NCBI RefSeq assembly: GCF_937889215.1
Contig: NZ_CALBEX010000059.1
Span: forward strand, 1 to 6,691
From: an uncultured Limnohabitans sp.
Lineage (GTDB): Bacteria > Pseudomonadota > Gammaproteobacteria > Burkholderiales > Burkholderiaceae_C
Direction: 5' to 3'
Length of the DNA stretch: 6,691 nt
Made by a program: the position numbers and the translations under genes. Below are positions 1-5,379 of the stretch, one piece after another. The stretch's first letter is position 1. Every line of letters starts with the position of its first letter. A model generated the notes under the pieces. It worked only from the letters and a program-made list of their open reading frames with translations. It was not told where the DNA came from and ran no database searches.

Positions 1-315
1 GTTTTTGAAGAGCCCTGGCAAGCCCACGCCTTTGCCATGACCTTGCAGCTGCATGACAAAGGGGTCTTCACCTGGCCCGAATGGGCCGCCGCTCTGACCC
101 AGGAAATCCGCGCTGGCCAATCACGGGGCGAGGCCAACGACGGCAGTCTGTACTACACGCACTGGCTCAACGCCCTTGAACAATTGGTGATCGAGCGCCA
201 ACTGGGCACGCCCGAACAAATCCACGCGCTGGAACACGCCTGGGCCGATGCGGCCGAGCGCACGCCGCATGGCCAGCCCATCGTGCTGAGCCCCACAGAA
301 AGAGGCCCCATTTGA
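1..315 (+). CDS. Nitrile hydratase accessory (activator) protein, 3' part
   Basis: The reading frame is open from the first base, so the gene starts upstream of the window and only about 104 C-terminal residues are present. The visible protein begins VFEEPWQAHAFAM, continues with FTWPEWAAALTQEI and a DGSLYYTHWLNALEQLV segment, and ends near ERTPHGQPIVL. These blocks are characteristic of the nitrile hydratase accessory protein family, which resembles part of the hydratase beta subunit. Such proteins help load the cobalt or iron into nitrile hydratase, which converts nitriles to amides in the cytoplasm. By family custom the alpha and beta subunit genes should lie just upstream, outside the window. 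The TGA stop overlaps the TTG start of the next gene, so the two are probably co-transcribed and translationally coupled. The internal ATG at 37 is not the start, because family-conserved residues precede it. Confidence 0.88.
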   Translation, partial: VFEEPWQAHAFAMTLQLHDKGVFTWPEWAAALTQEIRAGQSRGEANDGSLYYTHWLNALEQLVIERQLGTPEQIHALEHAWADAAERTPHGQPIVLSPTERGPI

Positions 316-1190
316 ACCTGCGTTTGTGGGCCATGCTGGCCTTGTTGTGCAGCTTGGTGTCCTTGGCGGTCGGCACCTCGTTTGCCAAAAGTCTGTTTCC
401 CGCACTGGGGGCCGAGGGCACTACCGCTTACCGCATCGTGTTTGCCATGCTCATGCTGATGGCCGTGTTCAGGCCTTGGCGGCGCAAGTGGGTTTGGGCC
501 GACGCCTTGCCGCTGGGCTTGTACGGCGTCACGTTGGGCGTCATGAACTTGCTGTTTTACAGCGCCATCAAAACCATCCCCTTTGGCGTGGCGATCGCCA
601 TCGAATTCATTGGCCCACTGGCCGTGGCGGTCTGGACCTCAAAAAAAGCCAGCGACTGGCTCTGGGTGGCGCTCGCCGTGGCGGGGCTGGCGCTGTTGCT
701 GCCCCTGCCAGGGGCCGATGCGGCCACCGCGCTCGATGTGACGGGCATGGTGTTCGCCTTCATGGCGGGCATTTGCTGGGCGCTGTACATCGTGTTTGGC
801 CAGCGCGTGGCGCTGCGCTACGGGGCCATGGCCACGCCCATGGGCCTGCTGGCGGCCGCGCTGGTGGTGGCCCCGGTTGGCGTGTGGCACGCGGGCAATG
901 CCTTGCTCAACCCGCAATGGCTCTTGGCGGGCTTGGCCGTGGCTTTGTTGTCGAGCGCTGTTCCTTATGCGCTGGAGATGTTCTCGCTCCACCATCTGCC
1001 CAAAAACACCTTCAGCATTTTGCTGAGCTTGGAGCCCGCCGTGGGAGCCTTGGCCGGTTGGCTGGTGTTGGCCGAGCGGCTGACGCCGCTGCAAGGCCTG
1101 GCCATTGCGCTGGTCATGGCCGCGTCCATGGGCACGGCCTGGTCGAGCGGTCAGGACAAGCGGGTCACGCCCGGCAACGGGCAAGCGTAA
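312..1190 (+). CDS. rhtA: RhtA-like threonine/homoserine exporter (EamA/DMT family)
   Basis: This 292-residue protein closely resembles E. coli RhtA (about 295 residues) through its length: GTSFAKSLFPALGA (21-34), a VFRPWRRKW loop (52-60), YGVTLGVMNLLFYSAI (71-86), IEFIGPLAVAVW (97-108), GICWALYIVFGQR (153-165) and SLEPAVGALAG (239-249). Ten hydrophobic segments can be drawn (roughly 7-26, 37-53, 66-84, 91-109, 116-132, 142-162, 175-192, 201-219, 232-254, 260-278), as expected for two EamA repeats. It should sit in the inner membrane and export threonine, homoserine or similar metabolites by a proton-driven mechanism; the substrate is inferred from RhtA. The TTG start is chosen because AAAGAGG (299-305) lies at good ribosome-binding distance. 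An ATG at 333 would cut into the first membrane helix. The TTG overlaps the upstream TGA. The last 40 bp run antisense to the end of oxyR. Confidence 0.86.
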   Translation: MNLRLWAMLALLCSLVSLAVGTSFAKSLFPALGAEGTTAYRIVFAMLMLMAVFRPWRRKWVWADALPLGLYGVTLGVMNLLFYSAIKTIPFGVAIAIEFIGPLAVAVWTSKKASDWLWVALAVAGLALLLPLPGADAATALDVTGMVFAFMAGICWALYIVFGQRVALRYGAMATPMGLLAAALVVAPVGVWHAGNALLNPQWLLAGLAVALLSSAVPYALEMFSLHHLPKNTFSILLSLEPAVGALAGWLVLAERLTPLQGLAIALVMAASMGTAWSSGQDKRVTPGNGQA

Positions 1191-2113
1191 ATCGCGTTGC
1201 GCATGGCGGCAATGGCTTCGTAGCGGGTGTAGCTGCGCCGCCAAGCCAGCACCACGCGGCGCGTGGGTGGCTTGCCGCCCGCCGGGTCCACGATGGGCAA
1301 GTAGCGCACGGGCGACTCGTGCCGCCCGCCTGAGCGCTTGTGCATGGGCTTGAGCTCGGGCACCGACAAGCGCGGCACCAGCGTCACGCCCATGCCGGCC
1401 GCCACCATGTGTTTGATGGTCTCCAGCGACGAGCCTTCAAAGGTCTTGCGGATGCCATCGGTCTGGCTGGCGTAGCGCGCAAATTCTGGGCACACCTCCA
1501 GCACATGGTCGCGAAAGCAATGGCCCGTGCCCAGCAGCAGCATGGTCTCGTTCTTCAGCTGCTCGGGGGTGATGTGGGCCTCTTTGGCCAGCGGGTGGTT
1601 CAGCGGCAAAGCGGCCATGAACGTCTCGTCGTAAAGCGGCGCAATGGCCAGGCCCGACTCGGGAAAGGGCTCGGCCAAAATCGCGCAATCGATCTCGCCC
1701 GTGCGCAGCATCTCCAGCAAGCGCACAGTGAAGTTTTCTTGCAGCATCAGCGGCATTTGCGGCATGTCGGTGATGATCTGGCGCACCAAATCGGGCAACA
1801 AATACGGCCCGATGGTGTAGATCACACCCAGCCGCATGGTGCCGGCGAGCGGGTCTTTGCCGCGCTTGGCAATTTCCTTGATCTCGGCGGCTTGCTCCAG
1901 CACGCTTTGCGCCTGGCGCACGATTTCATCGCCCAAGGGTGTGACCGTCACTTCGCTGGCGCTGCGCTCGAACAGCTTGACTTCCAACTCTTCTTCGAGT
2001 TTTTTGATCGCCAGCGACAACGTAGGCTGCGACACAAAGCACGCCTCGGCGGCCTTGCCAAAATGCTTTTCTCGGGCCACCGCCACGATGTATTTGAGTT
2101 CGGTCAGGGTCAT
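1151..2113 (-). CDS. oxyR: Hydrogen peroxide-sensing LysR-family regulator OxyR
   Basis: The 320-residue protein is a LysR-type regulator with an N-terminal winged helix-turn-helix (about 5-62, including AAEACFVSQPTLSLAIKKLE) and a two-lobed regulatory domain (about 90-300). GTGHCFRDHVLEVC places cysteines at residues 199 and 208, the same numbers and spacing as the redox pair of E. coli OxyR. C25 and C143 also match E. coli cysteines. In the family, peroxide drives a 199-208 disulfide that switches the cytoplasmic regulator to activate katG, ahpC and related genes. The intact pair argues for a true sensor rather than a general LysR protein. The ATG lies 16 bp downstream of the recG stop, with no room for a promoter of the usual kind, so oxyR is probably read from the recG transcript. 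The 3' end overlaps the convergent exporter gene by 40 bp. Confidence 0.95.
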   Translation of the reverse strand: MTLTELKYIVAVAREKHFGKAAEACFVSQPTLSLAIKKLEEELEVKLFERSASEVTVTPLGDEIVRQAQSVLEQAAEIKEIAKRGKDPLAGTMRLGVIYTIGPYLLPDLVRQIITDMPQMPLMLQENFTVRLLEMLRTGEIDCAILAEPFPESGLAIAPLYDETFMAALPLNHPLAKEAHITPEQLKNETMLLLGTGHCFRDHVLEVCPEFARYASQTDGIRKTFEGSSLETIKHMVAAGMGVTLVPRLSVPELKPMHKRSGGRHESPVRYLPIVDPAGGKPPTRRVVLAWRRSYTRYEAIAAMRNAIYACPLPGVTRLS

Positions 2114-2129
2114 GGGCGCTATTTAAACA

Positions 2130-4199
2130 TCAAGCTTTCAGAAACTCGGATTTCCCGCCCAACCACCGGCCAATGTGGCGCTCGGCCAAGTGCGCCTGCC
2201 GTTCCAGCATTTGCGGTGCCAGCGCCCGCGCCCAGTCCAGCAAATGGCCGTCGGTCTCCAAATCGGCAAAGCGCAGCAAAGCCGCCCCGGATTGCCGCGC
2301 CCCCAAAAACTCTCCGGGTCCGCGAATCTCCAAATCGCGCCGAGCGATCTCAAAGCCGTCGTTCGTCTCCACCATGGCGCGCAGCCGCTCGCGGGCTGTT
2401 TCGCTCAGGCGTCCGCCCTCGGGCGTGCCATAAAGCAACACGCAGGCCGACGCCGCCGCGCCCCGGCCCACCCGGCCACGCAGCTGGTGCAGCTGGCTCA
2501 GGCCAAAGCGCTCGGCGTGCTCGATCACCATCAGCGAAGCATTGGGCACGTCCACCCCCACCTCGATCACCGTGGTGCTGACCAGCACACCCATCACGCC
2601 CGCGGTGAAGAGTTCCATCACCGCCTTCTTTTCGGCCACGGGCATGCGCGAATGCAGCAAGCCCACCATCACGCCCGGCAGCGCTTCGCTCAGGTCAGCG
2701 TGGGTTTGCGTGGCGTTGGTCAGGTCCAGTGCTTCGCTTTCTTCGATCAGCGGGCACACCCAATACACCTGCCGACCCTGCTGCAGCTGCGCCCCAATGC
2801 GCTCCACCACCTCGTGGCGGCGGTGGTCAGACACCACGCGGGTCACGATGGGCGTGCGCCCGGGCGGCAGCTCGTCGATCACCGACACATCCAGATCGGC
2901 GTAATAGCTCATGGCCAGCGTGCGCGGAATCGGGGTGGCCGTCATCATCAGCATGTGCGGCTCCATGCCGGGGGCCTGCATCTTGCTGCGCAAGGCCAGG
3001 CGCTGGGCCACACCAAAGCGGTGCTGCTCGTCGATCACGGCCAGCGCCAGGTTTTTGAACTTCACATGCTCCTGAATCACCGCGTGCGTGCCCACCACCA
3101 GCGCCGCTTCACCCGACTCGATCAGGGCCAGCATGGTGGCGCGCTCTTTCTTCTTCTGGCTGCCAATCAGCCAAGCCACCTTCACGCCCAGCGGCTCCAG
3201 CCAGCCCACCAATTTGGCAAAGTGCTGGGTGGCCAAAATCTCGGTCGGGGCCATCAAAGCGCATTGCCAGCCCGCGTCAATCGCCACCATGGCCGCCAGC
3301 GCCGCCACCACCGTTTTGCCCGCGCCCACATCGCCTTGCAGCAAGCGGTGCATCGGCACGTTGCGGGCAAGGTCTTTGGCAATTTCGCGGCCCACGCGCT
3401 GCTGGGCATTCGTCAAGCCAAAGGGCAGGGCGGCCAGCAGCTGGCCGGGCAAACCCTGGCCTTTGAGCTTGAGCGCCGGTGCGCGCAACAAATCGCGCTC
3501 GCGCTTGGCGGTGAGTTGCGACAACTGCTGCGCCAGCAACTCCTCGCACTTCAGGCGCACCCAGGCCGGGTGGCTGCGGTCTTCCAAAGCGGCCAGCGAC
3601 ACATCGGGCGTGGGGTGGTGCAAAAACTGCAACGCATCGCGCAGCGTCCAAGCGCCACGCGGGTCCGGCCAAGCAATGCCTGCGGGCATGGTCTCGCTCA
3701 GGTCAGCATGGTTCAGCCCGGTGATCACGGCGCGGCGCAAATACGCCTGCGCCAGCCCCGCCACGGTCGGGTACACCGGCGTCAGCGCCTCGGCCAAGTT
3801 GCCACCCGCCGCCTTAAAATTGGGGTGCATCATGGTCAGCCCCATGAAGCCGCCCTTGACCTCGCCCCGCGCCCGAATGCGGTTGCCCACCGCCAGCGCC
3901 TTTTGGTGCGAAGGGTAAAAGCTGAAAAACCGCATCACGCAGGTGTCCGATCCGTCGTCTACCGTCACCAGCAACTGGCGGCGCGGGCGCAGCGTGATCT
4001 CGCACGCCGTCACCGTCGCCTCGATCTGCGCCGTGTCGCCCTCGCGCACATCGCGCAGCTTCACGATGCGGGTCTCGTCCTCGTAACGCAGCGGCAGGTG
4101 CAGCGCCAGATCAATATCGCGCTTGAGCCCGAGCTTGATCAGCGCCTTTTGGGGTGCGCTGAGCGTTTTGGCGACAGGCGAGGGTGGTGGGGCTGGCAT
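2130..4199 (-). CDS. recG: ATP-dependent DNA helicase RecG
   Basis: From the ATG at 4199 the product is 689 residues, close to E. coli RecG (693). It has an N-terminal wedge/OB-fold region (about 45-145), which in the family splits branched DNA, followed by two RecA-like helicase lobes. Visible motifs are Walker A GDVGAGKT (289-296), APTE (317-320), the RecG-type Walker B DEQH (390-393), TATPIPRT (420-427), STTVIEVGVDVP (541-552), QLRGRVGRG (572-580) and RGPGEFLGARQSG (626-638, the translocation region). RecG reverses stalled replication forks and processes Holliday junctions and R-loops in the nucleoid. An in-frame TTG at 4244 would add 15 residues. I prefer the ATG because a promoter-like element ends 6 bases before it and the added residues look unconserved. 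A long frame on the opposite strand (2175-4316) is only a GC-rich shadow. oxyR follows after 16 bp. Confidence 0.95.
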   Translation of the reverse strand: MPAPPPSPVAKTLSAPQKALIKLGLKRDIDLALHLPLRYEDETRIVKLRDVREGDTAQIEATVTACEITLRPRRQLLVTVDDGSDTCVMRFFSFYPSHQKALAVGNRIRARGEVKGGFMGLTMMHPNFKAAGGNLAEALTPVYPTVAGLAQAYLRRAVITGLNHADLSETMPAGIAWPDPRGAWTLRDALQFLHHPTPDVSLAALEDRSHPAWVRLKCEELLAQQLSQLTAKRERDLLRAPALKLKGQGLPGQLLAALPFGLTNAQQRVGREIAKDLARNVPMHRLLQGDVGAGKTVVAALAAMVAIDAGWQCALMAPTEILATQHFAKLVGWLEPLGVKVAWLIGSQKKKERATMLALIESGEAALVVGTHAVIQEHVKFKNLALAVIDEQHRFGVAQRLALRSKMQAPGMEPHMLMMTATPIPRTLAMSYYADLDVSVIDELPPGRTPIVTRVVSDHRRHEVVERIGAQLQQGRQVYWVCPLIEESEALDLTNATQTHADLSEALPGVMVGLLHSRMPVAEKKAVMELFTAGVMGVLVSTTVIEVGVDVPNASLMVIEHAERFGLSQLHQLRGRVGRGAAASACVLLYGTPEGGRLSETARERLRAMVETNDGFEIARRDLEIRGPGEFLGARQSGAALLRFADLETDGHLLDWARALAPQMLERQAHLAERHIGRWLGGKSEFLKA

Positions 4200-4205
4200 G
4201 GCCCG

Positions 4206-4234
4206 ATTGTGCCGCGACTGGCCCGGCCTGACAC
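4206..4234 (-). promoter_or_regulatory. Candidate promoter of recG giving a leaderless mRNA
   Basis: On the - strand a -35-like GTGTCA (4234-4229, 4 of 6 consensus bases) is followed by a 17-bp spacer and a -10-like CACAAT (4211-4206, 4 of 6). Only six bases separate this -10 from the ATG at 4199, so the expected transcription start is the A of the ATG or next to it. No Shine-Dalgarno sequence precedes that ATG, which agrees with a leaderless transcript. This is a by-eye call with imperfect hexamers. Confidence 0.4.
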
Positions 4235-4305
4235 CCGAGGCCAACGAGCCCTGGTGCAGGCGCGGCAGCCATACAAGGCAACACGCACTTGCCGCGATCG
4301 GCGGC

Positions 4306-4713
4306 TCAGGTTTTGACTGGGCGGGCCAAAGTCAGGGCAGTGGTCACATCGCGCACGGTCTTTTTGTCCGCCATGGGCAAGGCCAGGTAGCGGATCATCT
4401 GCTCTTTGTCCACCATGTTCAGGCCCTGTTCAGACATGGAGTGCTCACTGACTTGCAGGCTGGCATGAGGCTGGCCAAACCGCAACGCATCTGGGCTGAC
4501 CTGTAGCCATTCGGCCAAAACGCGAAGCTTGTCTTGGGTGGGTATCGCCTTGCCCAACAGCCAGTTTCGAGCGGTGTGGGACGTGATGCTGCGGCCCCAA
4601 TACCGCAGGTTGAACTCATTGGCGACCACCGTCGGAGAAGTGCTAACGCCACTGTCTTCCAAAGACTGGCGCAGTCGCAAAGCGAACGATTGGGTTTCGG
4701 TGAGTGTTGACAC
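4306..4713 (-). CDS. Small helix-turn-helix transcriptional regulator
   Basis: With the GTG at 4713 as start the protein has 135 residues. A helix-turn-helix region covers about residues 27-72: SPTVVANEFNLRYWG, a turn, ITSHTARNWLLGKAIP as the likely recognition segment, then DKLRVLAEWLQV. This resembles a small regulator family common in Burkholderiales with an XRE/Cro-like fold and no peptidase or other effector domain. The C-terminal part (about 80-135) is polar, with VDKEQMIRYLALPMADKKTVRDV. Targets are unknown. It may regulate itself or the accessory genes to its right, but nothing in the sequence proves this. The start is uncertain: AGGGG abuts the GTG with almost no spacing, and a TTG at 4761 would add 16 residues read from AT-rich DNA that looks like promoter. 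It is the first gene of a leftward run; recG starts 106 bp downstream. Confidence 0.75.
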   Translation of the reverse strand: MSTLTETQSFALRLRQSLEDSGVSTSPTVVANEFNLRYWGRSITSHTARNWLLGKAIPTQDKLRVLAEWLQVSPDALRFGQPHASLQVSEHSMSEQGLNMVDKEQMIRYLALPMADKKTVRDVTTALTLARPVKT

Positions 4714-4802
4714 CCCCTGAAAATAAGCCTGTACGGCCTTGCCAATGTAAATACAAATCAAATATTTTGTTAAATTAAATCTTTATTTATCACAATTTTG
4801 TG
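4714..4802 (-). promoter_or_regulatory. AT-rich upstream region of the HTH gene, with a small palindrome
   Basis: Bases 4746-4800 contain only 8 G or C in 55, in sharp contrast to the GC-rich genes on the left. On the - strand the stretch offers several weak promoter hexamers (TTGTGA near its upstream end, TTTACA near 4750) but no single convincing pair. CACAA-TT-TTGTG (4791-4802) is a 5-bp inverted repeat that could be an operator for the HTH protein. I read this as the promoter and control region of that gene; exact boxes cannot be fixed by eye. Confidence 0.4.
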
Positions 4803-4851
4803 GTCTTGACCCTGTAGCCCAGCACCAGCGTTTCTACATTTGGGCGACGTG

Positions 4852-5055
4852 TCAACGCCCGAACTGCTCAAGTTGCTGCCTCAGTTCAGGCAACTTTCGA
4901 ATCAGAGGTTTGAAATAACCATCCAGCAAACCCTGGTCAGGCGTTTTCAGCTCTTGGGTCAAAGCTTGGAGGTAGTCCATTTTCTTGGAGCTGGACCAGT
5001 CAATCGAAAAGTTGGCACGCGAACACAGCTCTGTGTGAACAATCAACATGGTCCT
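4852..5055 (-). pseudogene. Decayed 3' end of a fic gene (Fic/DOC AMP-transferase)
   Basis: The - strand frame reads RTMLIVHTELCSRANFSIDW, then KMDYLQALTQELKTPDQGLLDGYFKP, and ends at TGA (4854-4852). From family knowledge this matches the part of many Fic proteins that follows the catalytic HPFxDGNGRT motif: RTM-LVH-ELC-RAGFxIDW, YLxALTxEIxTPGxGxLDAY. Immediately upstream of RT the frame reads SPWSAAR in place of HPFxDGNG and meets a stop at 5079-5077, so the catalytic loop and everything before it are lost. About 67 residues remain, out of a typical 200 or more. An ATG at 5049 gives a 65-codon frame, but this is a relic rather than a small gene: it lacks the active-site histidine and the ATP-binding loop. 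It lies directly upstream of the HTH gene on the same strand. Confidence 0.62.
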
Positions 5056-5110
5056 GCGAGCTGCAGACCAAGGTGACTACCAACTTCTGCTTGCGTTTGT
5101 CCGCAGTTGA
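5048..5110 (+). pseudogene. C-terminal tail of a mobile mystery protein B-like Fic gene
   Basis: A short + strand frame reads LRAADQGDYQLLLAFVRS followed by TGA (5108-5110). From memory, Fic-domain proteins of the mobile mystery protein B type end with almost this string (ALRAAD-GDY-PLLAF-RS, stop). About 18-20 residues remain and a stop at 5036-5038 closes the frame upstream, so it cannot make a functional protein. The homology begins at about 5054, where the oppositely oriented fic relic also begins. The match is short but strong, and it carries the stop at the expected place. Confidence 0.5.
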
Positions 5111-5208
5111 GCGCGCATGCATCAAAATTTTGAAACCATGACAGATCCACCAGCCGCAGCGCTGCAAGGGTCTGGGCGAGATGAACCCCACCTTAAAGAT
5201 CCGAATAA

Positions 5209-5241
5209 TCATGTCGTCAAAACCTTATTTTGACAACATGA
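5209..5241. repeat. 33-bp palindrome, 14-bp arms with a 5-bp loop
   Basis: Left arm TCATGTCGTCAAAA (5209-5222), loop CCTTA, right arm TTTTGACAACATGA (5228-5241). The arms are complementary at 13 of 14 positions. In RNA copied from the - strand template direction (reading leftward) the mismatch becomes a G-U pair, so all 14 positions pair. No T-run follows on either side, so it is not a standard terminator. It could be an operator for a dimeric regulator, a recombination site, or the remains of a control region for a lost gene on the - strand. Confidence 0.7.
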
Positions 5242-5281
5242 CTGGGGTGACGTGTACTCGCCAAGAACATAAAGGCGCTCT

Positions 5282-5301
5282 CATGTTTGAAAAATTGAAT
5301 T
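5282..5301. repeat. Upstream copy of the fic promoter repeat
   Basis: The 20 bases starting CATGTTTGAA here and those starting CATGTTTCAA at 5352-5371 form a direct repeat with 17 of 20 identical positions, 70 bp apart start to start. Both copies contain near-palindromic AATT-N-AATT cores, so they also pair as inverted repeats: 5282-5291 with 5346-5355 (10 bp) and 5293-5305 with 5359-5371 (13 bp, exact). The two copies frame the predicted fic promoter. Confidence 0.65.
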
Positions 5302-5304
5302 ATT

Positions 5305-5329
5305 GCGACACGTTTGCTTGACGTGTCGC
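5305..5329. repeat. 9-bp inverted repeat over the fic -35 region
   Basis: GCGACACGT (5305-5313) and ACGTGTCGC (5321-5329) are exact reverse complements separated by seven bases. The right arm covers most of the predicted -35 hexamer of fic (5318-5323). It has no T-run, so it fits an operator better than a terminator. Confidence 0.65.
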
Positions 5330-5346
5330 TCTTGAGAACATATTCT
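5318..5346 (+). promoter_or_regulatory. Predicted sigma-70 promoter of fic
   Basis: TTGACG (5318-5323, 5 of 6 consensus bases), a 17-bp spacer, then TATTCT (5341-5346, 4 of 6). Transcription should begin near 5353, giving a leader of about 27 bases before the fic ATG. The -35 is embedded in the 9-bp inverted repeat, and the -10 and start point touch the downstream repeat copy, so a repressor bound to either would block RNA polymerase. Confidence 0.55.
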
Positions 5347-5351
5347 TCAAA

Positions 5352-5371
5352 CATGTTTCAATAATTCAATT
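5352..5371. repeat. Downstream copy of the fic promoter repeat
   Basis: This is the second copy of the 20-bp element (CATGTTTCAA followed by TAATTCAATT), 17 of 20 identical to the copy at 5282-5301. It covers the predicted transcription start and leader of fic and ends nine bases before the ATG. Confidence 0.65.
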
Positions 5372-5379
5372 CCAAGTAC

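Larger units (their letters stand above)
4762..5379. other. Gene-poor accessory stretch with relics and repeats
   Basis: No intact gene is recognisable in these 618 bases. They hold the AT-rich control region of the HTH gene, two fic relics in opposite orientation (4852-5055 and 5048-5110), a stretch at 5111-5208 in which I recognise nothing, a long palindrome at 5209-5241, and the repeat-rich promoter zone of the intact fic gene (5282-5371). A - strand frame at 5212-5000 starts with MIIRIFK, reminiscent of the first residues of RelE/HigB-type toxins. The remainder does not resemble that family, so it is not called as a gene. Confidence 0.6.

Noticed and set aside
326..1333. Second + strand frame overlapping the exporter gene
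   Set aside because: The exporter frame has clear family similarity and membrane segments; this one is rich in G, R, H and A with no recognisable domain.
1340..2581. Long + strand frame opposite oxyR and the end of recG
   Set aside because: It spans two real genes on the other strand and has a biased, shadow-like composition.
2175..4316. Open frame of about 713 codons on the + strand opposite recG
   Set aside because: It is antisense to a complete, motif-rich recG, is low in complexity (rich in H, R, Q, A) and has no family resemblance; it is a GC-content shadow.
4306..5055. HTH gene and fic relic as an antitoxin-toxin pair, or HTH as mobile mystery protein A
   Set aside because: The HTH sequence does not look like mobile mystery protein A, the relic is dead, and the HTH family also occurs without Fic genes; adjacency alone is not enough.
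4840..5076. 78-codon + strand frame
   Set aside because: It is opposite the fic relic, which has a much better match to a known family; no domain or ribosome-binding site seen.
5000..5212. 70-codon - strand frame starting MIIRIFK
   Set aside because: Only the first seven residues recall RelE/HigB toxins; the rest resembles nothing and overlaps the fic relic in another frame. Kept only as a hint in the palindrome finding.
5115..5232. Small + strand frame beginning MHQNFETM
   Set aside because: It has no ribosome-binding site and no family resemblance, and it runs into the palindrome; no support for coding.
5305..5329. Rho-independent terminator
   Set aside because: The 9-bp stem has no following T-run in either direction and lies on the -35 of fic, so an operator is more likely.
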